Positions 34,129 to 43,500 of a DNA stretch of 64,000 nucleotides are shown here, one piece after another (the stretch's first letter is position 1; each line of letters starts with the position of its first letter). The stretch spans positions 28,214,874 to 28,278,873 of the forward strand of contig CM060195.1 of NCBI GenBank assembly GCA_030549335.1, given 5' to 3'. The position numbers were made by a program, and so were the translations under genes. Origin of the DNA: Pontederia crassipes. Taxonomy: Eukaryota; Streptophyta; Magnoliopsida; Commelinales; Pontederiaceae. The notes under the pieces were generated by a model. That model was not told the origin of the DNA, ran no database searches, and saw nothing but the letters and a program-made list of their open reading frames with translations.

Positions 34129-34554
34129 TTACAGAATTCATAAAATAACTTTGGTAACGCCCCAAAAATTTTCAAATTAAAAATTAATTACTATAATTAA
34201 AATAAATAAAAATTTAGGATTTGTTAAAGAAAGTTAAAATTTGAAAAGAATAAAAGTATACTTAGAGGAAGGATAAGAGAAGAGGAAAAGATAAGATAAG
34301 ATAAGTTTGAATTAGAATAAAAAGTGTTATTAGATTAGAGGTAGGAAAAGATGATTCCTAATTAGATTAGGAGTTGAAAGTATAATGAGATTAGGGATTC
34401 AAATTTCAATTTGAATTTAACTATAAGGTTAGGGAATAAAAAACTCCTAATGAGAGTTTAGATAAGAATTTTATGTTAAATAATATCTAGAAGATAAAAT
34501 AATATTCTATTATTATTTATTGCAAAAAATTGAAAGTTAAAAATAATAATTAAT
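34129..34554. repeat. left half of an LTR-like repeat (partner at 63448)
   Basis: TGTAGCTTTACAGAATTCAT onward is collinear with 63448-63930: AACG(C/A)CCCAAA, GGATTTGTTAAAGAAAGTTAAA and a long purine-rich AGGATAAGAGAAGAGGAAAA tract, ending AATAATAATTAAT. The sequence continues at 42998 after a large insertion. The AACGCCCC start resembles gypsy-type LTR ends. The copy at 63448 has 54 extra bases near the start. Confidence 0.75.
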
Positions 34555-34868
34555 GAAAAAATGGGCGTCCCCCATACTTAAGTAGGGGCGACTGTCCCCC
34601 TACCGTGCCAGCCATCGGAAGCACATCAAACGGCTGGCACAGATGCGGACATCCACGTAGAGATGAGAACGGTTCGTGTTCTGGTTCAACGATTTGTGGT
34701 TCGCTTCGACCGGTTCGAAGGGGTATAAAAAAGGAAAAAATCTTACAATTGTCTAATTTGTTTTCTCTTCTCTCTCTCTCTCTCTCCCTTGTATCGTTTC
34801 TCCGCTATGTGCTGCGTCACTCCTCTCCGAAACACCTTTCGCTGATGATATCTGCACAGCGATGCGAG

Positions 34869-35409
34869 TGTCACGGGGTCATTTTTCGCTCGACCGACCC
34901 GTGCGGCACCTAGACGTGCCCAACGTCTAGGCAAGCTCTTTGAGCGCTTTGCGGAAGCTTGCTTATGCCACTTTTTGTATGCCATAACTTTTGGGACGCA
35001 CGATTCCGAGCGGACGCTTCTTCGATGGAGGCGTTCGTAAACGAACGGGCACCTCGGCATGACGCTCGATCTCTTTGAGATGCTTTGGGACGCTCTTTTG
35101 TGGGTTGCCACCCCACGCTTGAGACACAATGCTAGATTTAGGGAAGCTTGAAATCTTTGTTGAGTAAATAGGAATGATTACAACGCTTCGGGGGAGGACT
35201 AGCGGGTCTCCCCTACTATACCACCATTTCGGGTGGTAGGTTTGCGACGTGTGGTGTGAAGGACCATCTCCGGGGTGCACTTTTCTAGAGTACAAATTAC
35301 AAAACTGCCACCACAACACTTAGAAAATAAAACAAGTACAAAAGTGGGTTGAAAAGGAAAATACATGGTAAGGTAACTCGACGTGCCCCGGGGAGAAGCC
35401 CCCGGGACA
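34869..35409 (-). repeat. 3' LTR of chromovirus 2
   Basis: 541 bp. Plus-strand ends are TGTCACGGGGTCATTT and GCCCCCGGGACA. Confidence 0.92.
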
Positions 35410-35420
35410 TTCTCCCCCAC
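35410..35420 (-). other. polypurine tract, chromovirus 2
   Basis: The minus strand reads GTGGGGGAGAA immediately before the TGTCCC start of the 3' LTR. It overlaps the last codons of the chromodomain frame. Confidence 0.8.
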
Positions 35421-36314
35421 TCAAGTCAGCGACGTCCCTGGAGCTGCAGCTTGGAATTCTTCAATCTTCTGCTTGAACTGCCACAGGTCTTCAGCTGTCT
35501 CCCAACTGGTGTCGGCGTCCGATCTTCCGCTCCATCGAACAAGATACTCCTTCTTCCGATTCTTCGTGCGGACGGTGAGTACTTCTTCAACTTGATTAGT
35601 AAACTGCTGACGGATGGCCGGCGGGGCGCGATCTGAAATCCCACGCTCGGGATCTTCAGTGTCTTCAATGAAAGGCTTGAGCAGGCTGACATGGAAGACG
35701 GGGTGTTGTTGCATCTGAGGTGGGAGCTCTAACCTGTAGGCCATCCTGCCTACCTTCTTCAGGATCTTAAAGGGGCCCTCGTAACGCCTAACGAGGCCTT
35801 TGTGCAAATTCTTCCCACTTAGCCGAAGATGCTGGACCAGCTTCACCAGGACCAAGTCTCCGACTTCAAAGTTGACGTCCCGTCGGGCGGTGTCCGCCCA
35901 CTTCTTCATGCGCTTCGACGCCTTGTGCAAACATGCTCTCGCCATGTCGTTCTGCTCATGCCATTCCCTCTCCATACGGTGAGCGACGGGAACTTTGCCA
36001 CCATAAGAAGTGGCGATGGTCTGGGGCGTAAGAGGTTGTTGCCCCGTCACTATCTCGAAGGGGCTCCGATTGGTCGACTCGCTCTGTTGTAGGTTGTAGA
36101 AGAATTGCGCGATGTCGAGTAGCTTCGCCCAGTCCCTATGATTGGTACTCACATAGTGCCGCAAGTAGATCTCCAGGATACAATTCACCCTCTCAGTTTG
36201 GCCGTCGGTTTGAGGATGAAGTGATGTCGAGAAATGCAGGTTGGAGCCCATCATCTTGAACAATTCCTTCCAGAAGTTGCCAACGAATCGTCCATCCCGA
36301 TCGCTGACGATGCT
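35421..36314 (-). pseudogene. Pol of chromovirus 2: integrase C-part and chromodomain
   Basis: In frame with the upstream pol after the TAA. It continues SIVSDRDGRFVGNFWKELF (second catalytic Asp) and LHPQTDGQTERVN (catalytic Glu), then the integrase tail with VGDLVLVKLVQHLRLSG, YEGPFKILKKVGRMAYRLEL and HPVFHVSLLKPF. It ends in a chromodomain KKEYLVRWSGRSDADTSWET. Such chromodomains can direct insertion to marked chromatin. Confidence 0.9.
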
Positions 36315-38072
36315 TTACGGTAGGCCCCAATACTTCACTACATGCTTCATGAATAACTCCGCAGCTTCAATGGCAGGACAACTTGCGGAGCCGACGGCGA
36401 AGATGGCATACTTGAAGAACCGATCGACGACCACCATGATGGTACCCGTCCCTTTAGACTTGGGCAGGCCCGTGATGAAGTCCATGGAGACATCTTTCCA
36501 TGGACGCTCTGGGATAGGCAGGGGTTCCAGAAGTTCATCGGCCGCTTGATTGAGATTCTTGTCTTGCTGGCAAACAAGGCAGGTCTTCACGAAAGCTTCA
36601 ATGTCGTCCTCCATCCTTGGCCAAAAGTAGTTGTCTTCGATGAGGGTCAAAGTGCGGCGAATGCCCGGATGTCCCGCCCACTTGGAGTCATGACACTCTT
36701 GCATGATAGTGCGCCGCAAGTTGTCAAAGAGTGGAACGTAGATGCGACGTTCCTTGGTGAAGATCATCCCATCTTCCACCCAAAAGCGGCGTGTCTTGCC
36801 CCCCAACACTTGTTCCAACAGGTTCTTTGCCGTGGGATCTGACTCCAATCCCTTCTTGATCCTCTCAATGAGGTCGGCCTGAGAGGAGCTCATGGCCGCC
36901 AACTCCGCGCGTCGACTGAGGGTGTCGGCAATGACATTCGTCTTGCCAAGCTTGTACCACAGGACGTAGTCGAACTCCGCCATAAAATCTTGCCACCTTG
37001 CTTGCTTCGGCGAGAGCTTCTTCTGTGTCTCGAAGTAACTTGTCATGACATTGTCCGTCTTGATATGAAATCGCGACCCGAGAAGGTAGTGCCACCATGT
37101 TCTAAGGCAGTGAATCACTGCGGTCATCTCCTTCTCCTGAACGGCGTAGCGCCATTCCGTGTCGTTGAGTTTTCGACTCTCGAACGCCACGGGATGCTCC
37201 TCCTGCATAAGAACTCCTCCAATGGCATAGTCAGAAGCATCTGTCTGTACCTCGTAGGACTTAGTGTGGTCTGACAGGATGAGCACCAGTTCCTCCGTCA
37301 TGGCCCTCTTGAGGGTGTCGAACGCTTCCTGGCATGTCGGCGTCCACTCCCACTTCACATTCTTCCGGAGGAGATTCGTCAAAGGGGTCGTCACATGTGA
37401 ATACCCCTTAACGAACCGCCTATAGTAGTTCGTCAGGCCAAGGAACGAACGCATATCAGGAACCCGCCTAGGCGGCTCCCACTCCATGATGGCCCGAATC
37501 TTCGCGCCATCCATCTTCAGCTTTCCACTTCTGACGACATGTCCCAAGAAGTGCACTTCCGGTTGAGCGAAGGCACACTTCTCCCGCTTGACGTAGAGTT
37601 CGTTCTGCCGCAACACCTCGAACACTGGCCGAATGTGCTCGATATGCTCCTCCAAGGTGCGGCTGTAGATCATGATATCGTCGAGGTACACAACCACGAA
37701 CCTGTCAAGGAATGGTTGCAATACCTTGTTCATGAGAGTGCAAAAGGTCGTCGGGGCGTTGGTGAGGCCAAAAGGCATCACGAGAAACTCGTAGGAGCCA
37801 TATCTTGTGACGCACGCCGTTTTTTGCACATCATCTTCCGCGATCCGGACTTGCCAATAGCCCGAACGTAGATCCAACTTGGTAAACCATCTTGCGCAGC
37901 CAAGTTGGTAGAACAAGTCCGCCACCAAGGGGATGGGGTACTTGTTCTTCACCGTAAGCTTGTTGAGCGCCCGGTAGTCTATGCACATCTGGAGGGAACC
38001 GTCATGCTTCTTCTGGAAGAGAACTGGGGTGCCATATGGAGACTTTGAGGGCCGAACATATCCTGCATCCAA
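36315..38072 (-). pseudogene. Pol of chromovirus 2: RT, RNase H, integrase N-part and core
   Basis: 585 aa open. [48 protein letters not shown] and catalytic [11 protein letters not shown]. RNase [16 protein letters not shown] and [20 protein letters not shown]. Integrase zinc finger: [10 protein letters not shown] with CLVCQQDK. Integrase core: first Asp in [20 protein letters not shown]. The frame ends at a TAA after YWGLP and resumes in the same frame, so this is a nonsense mutation. The entry to RT (38482-38073) is displaced by a missing base and a TAA codon. Confidence 0.92.
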
Positions 38073-38484
38073 TAGTTCGGTAAGTTACTTATGGAGTTCT
38101 GCGAGTTCCGGAGGGGCGAGCCGATATGGGCTTTCGATCCTGGGACCAAGTCGATGACATGATCCACTTCACGCTTCAGCGGTAGCCGTTTTGGGAGTTC
38201 TGAGGGCATGACGTCCGCAAAGTCCTCAAGAGTTTTAAGGACTTTGGGAGGTGTTGGAGTGGAGGGCCCCGGATCTTCCAAGATGGCGGTCGCCAAGAAG
38301 GTGTGCTCCTGTTTGCGCAACCCCTTCGCCACTTGCATAGCGGAGAGGGTCTTCTGTTTGATATCTCTGCCTGACCTCACAGGGACGTTGTAAGGTCCCT
38401 TGGGGTCGAAGATGACCATCGAGTTGGTGAGCGAAATGACACATGCAGCGATGTGTCGCAGAAAAGAGATGCCTGCCACCACTT

Positions 38485-38895
38485 CTAGTCATCGACTGGT
38501 GCCACCATCACGTCGAAGCTTCCCGACCACTTGCCAATGCGAACCTTCACTCCAGGAGAAATTCCTGTAGTCGAGATAGACTTCGCGTTCACCGTCTTGA
38601 ACGTGGCGTTTGTCTTCTGTAGTGGCAGCTTCAGCTTCTTGGCGGCCACTTCCGACACGAATAACTCCGAAGCTCCCATGTCGATGAGGGCGTTGAAGAC
38701 TTGCCCATTCAACTCGATGTCCACATAAAGTTGAGCAGTCGTTGAAGGACCCTTCAAGGCGTTGATGGCGCTGAGGACGTGCATCGAACTGAGACACGCC
38801 TCCTCCTTCTCCTTCTCGTCGGGGCAATACATTGGTTGACTATTGCCTTTTGTGGACAATCGCTTGTCCAATGTGGACCCTTGCAAATGTAACAA
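38485..38895 (-). pseudogene. aspartic protease of chromovirus 2
   Basis: Contains QLYVDIELNGQVFNALIDMG then ASELFVSEVAAKKLKL. The active-site triplet reads D-M-G-A, where D-T/S-G is expected, so catalysis is doubtful. The frame stops at VDD-TAG; a single missing base there explains why VAGISFLRHIAACV continues in another frame (38482 downward). Confidence 0.8.
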
Positions 38896-39983
38896 GGCTT
38901 TGGCGGCTTTCCATCCCTCTTGAATCTTTCATTGTTGGGCCTCCTGTCTTGGTGTCCCTTGCCTTTGTCTTGATAGTGCGGCTTGCTTCCTTGTGACTTC
39001 GACTTCTCTCCCCCACCATTGCCCTTGCCCGAGGGTTTTGGTGGTGGAGCGCTCTCTTTGGTGTACTCCACGAGCGATTCCGCAGCTACGACTAGCGAGC
39101 GGAGGTTGGGGCAATCTCGTCGCTCCAACTCCGTCCTAGCCCATGGCTTCAAACCCTTCACGAAGACCGCCAGCAACGTGTCTTCGTCCACTTGGGAATT
39201 TTGTAGGCGGAGCTCGGTGAACTCTTTCACGTACATCTTCAACGTGCCCTTCTGGAAAATATTGAACAATGCAATCTTGGCTTCCAGTCCCGACTTGACA
39301 GGGCAGAAGTAGTTGGTAAGCTGCCTCTTGAAGTCGTCCCACTTCTCAATGGGATCAACGATGCCACGCTCCACATCGTCGCAATGACACTGCCACCACA
39401 GACTCACCGCATCTTGCAAGTAGAAGGATGCGGTCTTCACCATCCTCGCTTCAGACGATACGTCCAAGGCATCCATGTACCTTCGGACGTTCCACAGGAA
39501 GTCATTGATCTCCTTTGCCGACCGCTCGCCTTTGTAAGGCTGCGGCTTCGGTACCTCAATCCTTGCTTCATGCGGGGTAGGCGCCTCGGGACGCCGCCCA
39601 TCTCCATAGCGTCTCTTGAGCTCCTCCCGGAAGGTCTGGAACTCTTGCTCCATCTCGAGTCGCATGTTTGAGAGACCATTGTCCAAGGTCTCCCGCATGT
39701 CCATGATCGTCGCCTCCATGGACTCCAGCCGCGTGTACAACGGCACCATCTCGTCCCGCACCATTGCGAGATCCACGGTCTTCTCCAACTCCCGCTCGTG
39801 CATTGCGAGTTGGTCTTGCATCTCGACCACGTCCAATTGGAATTGGCCGAGGCGTTGCTCGAAGGCGGACAAGGCGTCCTTCGAGCGGGCGCGCCCTCGC
39901 TCGGGGCGGCCCTTCTCCGGTGCGACGGGTTCATTCGTCATCTCCGAATTCGACGTCATTTCTCCTTGATCGTCGAACGCCAA
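38754..39983 (-). CDS. Gag of chromovirus 2
   Basis: 409 aa. Residues about 40-130 form a coiled-coil-rich N-terminal part (FEQRLGQFQLDVVEMQDQLA). The capsid region follows, with VPKPQPYKGERSAKEINDFL, SLWWQCHCDDVERG and LKMYVKEFTELRLQN. A basic linker then leads to a zinc knuckle CYICKGPHWTSDC (C-C-H-C). Gag packages element RNA in virus-like particles. The frame ends in an Arg-run artefact, because the true continuation (CPDEKEKEEACLSSMHVLSA) lies in the next frame, so one indel separates gag from pol. Confidence 0.88.
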   Translation of the reverse strand: MAFDDQGEMTSNSEMTNEPVAPEKGRPERGRARSKDALSAFEQRLGQFQLDVVEMQDQLAMHERELEKTVDLAMVRDEMVPLYTRLESMEATIMDMRETLDNGLSNMRLEMEQEFQTFREELKRRYGDGRRPEAPTPHEARIEVPKPQPYKGERSAKEINDFLWNVRRYMDALDVSSEARMVKTASFYLQDAVSLWWQCHCDDVERGIVDPIEKWDDFKRQLTNYFCPVKSGLEAKIALFNIFQKGTLKMYVKEFTELRLQNSQVDEDTLLAVFVKGLKPWARTELERRDCPNLRSLVVAAESLVEYTKESAPPPKPSGKGNGGGEKSKSQGSKPHYQDKGKGHQDRRPNNERFKRDGKPPKPCYICKGPHWTSDCPQKAIVNQCIAPTRRRRRRRVSVRCTSSAPSTP

Positions 39984-40005
39984 CTTGAGCGGTCCCAGAA
40001 ACGCT

Positions 40006-40017
40006 GCTCTGATACCA
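40006..40017 (-). other. primer binding site (tRNA-iMet type), chromovirus 2
   Basis: The minus strand reads TGGTATCAGAGC, 3 bp inside the 5' LTR. A perfect match to the usual chromovirus primer site. Confidence 0.88.
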
Positions 40018-40020
40018 ACT

Positions 40021-40562
40021 TGTCACGGGGTCATTTTTCGCTCGACCGACCCGTGCGGCGCCTAGACGTGCCCAACGTCTAGGCAAGCTCTTTGAGCGCT
40101 TTGCGGAAGCTTGCTTATGCCACTTTTTGTATGCCACAACTTTTGGGACGCATGGTCCCGAGCGAACGCTTCTTCGGTGAAGGCGTTCGTAAATGAACGG
40201 ACACTTCGGCGGGATGCTCGATCTCTTTGGGATGCTTTGGGACGCTCTTTTGTGGGTTGCCACTCCACGCTTGAGGCACAATACTAGATTTAGGGAAGCT
40301 TGAAATCTTTGTTGAGTAAATATGAATGATTACAACGCTTCGGGGGAGGACTAGCAGGTCTCCCCTACTATACCACCATTTCGGGTGATAGGTTTGCGAC
40401 GTGTGGTGTGGAGGACCATCTTCGGGGGTGCACTTTTCTGGAGTGCAAATTACAAAACTGCCACCACAACACTTAGAAAATAAACTAAGTACACAAGTGG
40501 ATTGAAAAGGAAAATACATGGTAAGGTAACTCGACGTACCCCGGGGAGAAGCCCTCGGGACA
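40021..40562 (-). repeat. 5' LTR of chromovirus 2
   Basis: 542 bp, collinear with 34869-35409, with about 30 differences counted by eye. Followed by CGAG, the target-site copy. Confidence 0.92.
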
Positions 40563-40699
40563 CGAGCTCCCCCGACGGCATCAGATCTATGCAACCCGAA
40601 GAAAACCCTGACCAGTCGTGGCCCTGAGCATCCCCGACGGCAGCTGCGCGACACCGAGCACTGCTGACCACCAATCAGATCAGTGCGATCCGGAGCAAC

Positions 40700-41110
40700 C
40701 CCACCAGATTTGCGCAACCCCGAGCACAGCCGCCATAGATCTGCACTTCGTCCACCCGTTCACGCCGCGACACTGCCGTGAGCACTCCGAGCACTTCCAA
40801 GCCTATCCCCGACCAGATCTACGCGATCCCGAGCACAACCGCCACAGATCTGTGCTTCGCCCATCCGCTCACGCCGTGACACCTCCGTGAGCAATCCGAG
40901 CGCCGCCAAGCCTACCCCCGACCAGATCTACGTGATCCCGAGCATAGCCGCCACAGAACTGCGCTTTGCCTACCCCCTCACGCAGCCACACCACCGGAGC
41001 ATGCCGAGTGCTGCCGAACCGACCCCCGACCAGATCTGTACGACCCCAAGTATAACCGCCACAGATCTGCTCTTCACCGACCCTCTCACGCGGCGACACC
41101 GCCTGCCTCC
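40700..41110. repeat. about 110-bp tandem repeat in the long-TIR element
   Basis: Units at about 40809, 40919 and 41029 start GACCAGATCT(A/G), with a weaker copy upstream. They share GATCCCGAGCA.AGCCGCCACAGA and CTCACGC(C/G)G.GACAC. GC-rich. Open frames through it are by-products of the repeat. Confidence 0.7.
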
Positions 41111-41189
41111 CTATCTGTCGCTGAGCTCCGCAACTGAGAGCCACAGATCAGCCCCGCCGAGCATGCCACAACACCTGTCCGCTGCCGCT

Positions 41190-41500
41190 CTCCGCCGAGC
41201 TCTGATGCCAAGCGCCCCCTCCGGGCTCCGCCACCGATCAGCACCGCTGAGCACTGCCGATCAGCCCCACCGAACATGCCGCAACCCCTGTCCGCTGCCA
41301 CTCCCACTGAGCTCTGACGCCAAGCGACCCCACCGAGCTCTGACGCCAAGCGCCCCCACCGAGCTCCGCCGCCAAGCTCCCCCGCCGAGCTCAGTCGCCA
41401 AGTGCTACCGATCAGCGCCGCCGTGCACACCGCAACCCCTGTCCGAACCCATCTCCTTGTCCGCCACCGCTCCCCACTGAGCTCCGACACCATGTGTACC
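41190..41500. repeat. short GAGCTC-type repeats, inverted at 42100-42440
   Basis: Units of about 20-24 bp such as CCGAGCTC(C/T)G(A/C)CGCCAAGC repeat here. Their reverse complements (GCTTGGCG.CGGAGCTCGG) recur at 42100-42440, forming the inner part of the long inverted repeat. Confidence 0.6.
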
Positions 41501-41559
41501 CCGCCAAGAGCCACCGATCAGCCCGCCCGCCGAGCCCACCTGCCGAGCTCGCCAAGATA

Positions 41560-42070
41560 GCTCGTTCAAATGATGAAGGGAACATAATTCATTTGCATTT
41601 ATTTTTTGATTAATTTAAGACAATTGTTGTAACATGATATAAAGTTGCTTTGTTATTGTTGCTGTAATGAAGGATGATTGTTGTAATATGATATAAAGTT
41701 GCTTTGTTATTGTTGTTGTAATGAAGTCTTGGCTTTAAAGTTGCTTTGTTATTGGTGGTGTAATGAAGTCATCTTGGATTTGATGTAAACGCTTAGCTTA
41801 AGGTGTATGAAAAAGTAGTAGACAAGTTCTTTCAATTCTTCAGTCAAACATACATTTTATCCTGTTTTGGCAATTAAGAATGTTGGCACATCGACATGTT
41901 TGTAGGATGAGAAATTAAGCATGTATCATGTTTGTAGGATGCAAAAGAAAAAAAAGGCAATGAAGCCAATATTGAGTACATATCAGCACATACAAGCCAA
42001 TATTAAGTACACATTGACACATACACCATCACAACCGGCAATAAGCACACAACAAGTAATGCTTATTACA
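41560..42070. repeat. AT-rich centre of the long-TIR element, with 54-bp tandem units
   Basis: Between 41628 and about 41770 a unit of about 54 bp repeats 2.5 times: TGTTGTAA(C/T)ATGATATAAAG then TTGCTTTGTTATTG and TGTAATGAAG. No coding potential. Confidence 0.6.
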
Positions 42071-42997
42071 CGGAAGAGCAGCAGCGGAAGAGCAAGGTCA
42101 GCATGTGGCGGGGTCACGGCGTGCGATGGGGTGCTTGTCGGCACTTGGCGGAGCTGATCGGCGGCTCTTGGCGGCAGAGCTCGACGGGGGCGCATGGCAT
42201 CGGAGTTCGGCGGGGGAGCGGCGGGGGCGCATGGCGCCGGAGCTCGGTGGGGGAGCGGCAGTGCACAGGGAGACATGCTCGGACAGGGTCGTGGCATGCT
42301 CAGCGGCTCTTGGTGGGGCTGATCGGCGGCACTTGATGGCGGAACTTGGCAGGGGCGCTTGGCGTCGGAGCTCGGCGAGGGAGCGGCGAGGGAGAGGGAG
42401 GCGGGCTTGGATAGGGGTCGCAGCGTAAGGGGGGTCGGCGGTCGTGTGGGAGTGTGCGGCAGGGTGCAAGCGAGGGGGTCGGCGCTGTGCGAGATCGGCG
42501 ACGGGAGGATCTAGTCGGCAACACGCGGATCTAATCAGCGACCACGCATCTGGCCCCCTCATGCGCAGATTTGGTCATGCTCATCAAAGGGCTCGTCGTG
42601 CTCATCAGCGTGAGAACAGGTCGCGCTACTCTTGTCGTCAAAGGGAGGTGAGAAGAGATCGCGCCGGTACTGGAGGTTGCTCCGAGGGATGAGATCCGGT
42701 GCTGGAGGTCGCGCCGGTACTAGAGGTTGCTCCGCCATCGTTGTGCTTGGCGAAGGGCGAGGTCGGCGAATGTAGGGTTAATGTGGCTGAAAGAGAGAAT
42801 GTAGGGGGGTGGGAAGGAAGAGACGGGACATTGGCCAGCCCTCATTTTTACCTCGCTCGAACCGCCAAACCAGCCATACACTCGCGAATCGGCCATGAAC
42901 CAGCCCTGAACCACGGTTTTTGCCCCATTATTGCACGAATCAGGGCGTCGGACTGCTAGCACACTAGGGGGAACAGTCCCCCCACCCAATAATTAAT

Positions 42998-43500
42998 TAT
43001 TGTTTTGAATTTTTAATACATAAATAAAATAGATATTCATTTATTTATTTTATTTCAAAAGTTCTTTTTAAATAAATGGATGAAAGAAATTGGAAAAGAG
43101 AGAGAATTTGAATTGAAGAAGAGAAAGGAAAGAGGAGATTGCTTTAATTAAAGATAAATTAAAGGGGTTAAGAATAAGATTCAGAAGTTTATTAGAGGTG
43201 GGCTTGTATTAAATTTATGGTTGTTAGAATAATTATCCCATAATTGAATTAACTTAAAGTTGAGTTTTTTCACCAACTTTAGAACCCTGGTAGTTTGTCC
43301 TCAGTGCGCGTGTGCGGCGGTGCGATCCGGTGATCTCTTCAGGGTACAAAGATCTGTCAATGGATGTCGATCTTATGGTCAATCATCGTTGAATCTCATC
43401 GAAAAATACACCCAAAGTCTTGTGTTTTAGGTAGTCTAAAACAGCCAAGATACGTAAGATTTCGAATTTACTTTTGGATATAATTTCTTAATGAAATAAT
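42998..43500. repeat. right part of the split LTR-like repeat
   Basis: TATTGTTTTGAATTTTTAAT onward continues the sequence interrupted at 34554, as the uninterrupted copy at 63930-64000 shows. The right limit is uncertain because that copy runs off the window. Confidence 0.55.

Larger units (their letters stand above)
34869..40562 (-). mobile_element. Ty3/gypsy chromovirus 2, nearly complete
   Basis: 5.7 kb in minus orientation, with LTRs 34869-35409 and 40021-40562 about 94% alike by eye, TG...CA ends, an iMet primer site, a polypurine tract and a 4-bp CGAG flank on both sides. It codes for gag, protease, RT, RNase H, integrase and a chromodomain. Lesions are few: a shift near 38.85 kb, a missing base near 38.49 kb, a missing base plus nonsense codon near 38.1 kb and a TAA at 36315. 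It is therefore inactive but fairly young. It sits in the left arm of the long-TIR element. Confidence 0.93.
34555..42987. mobile_element. long-TIR Mutator-like element, split by a chromovirus
   Basis: A 10-bp direct repeat AATAATTAAT flanks it (34545-34554 and 42988-42997), and the copy at 63.9 kb shows the empty site. The end sequences are inverted repeats: GGGCGACTGTCCCCCTACC on the left is matched by the complement of the right end (GGGGGACTGTTCCCCCTAG). Deeper in the arms CGGTTCGA and GGGTA..AAAA match as diverged inverted copies. The GC-rich GAGCTC(C/T)G repeats at 41190-41500 reappear inverted at 42100-42440, on both sides of an AT-rich centre (41560-42070). Without the chromovirus it is about 2.7 kb. 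No transposase is visible. A 9-10 bp duplication points to the Mutator superfamily. Confidence 0.7.

Noticed and set aside
40563-42692. Long Pro/Ser- or Gly/Arg-rich frames (such as 40887-41480 and 41086-41514)
   Set aside because: They are produced by the 110-bp and 22-bp tandem repeats. Mirrored frames on the opposite strand and no conserved domain.
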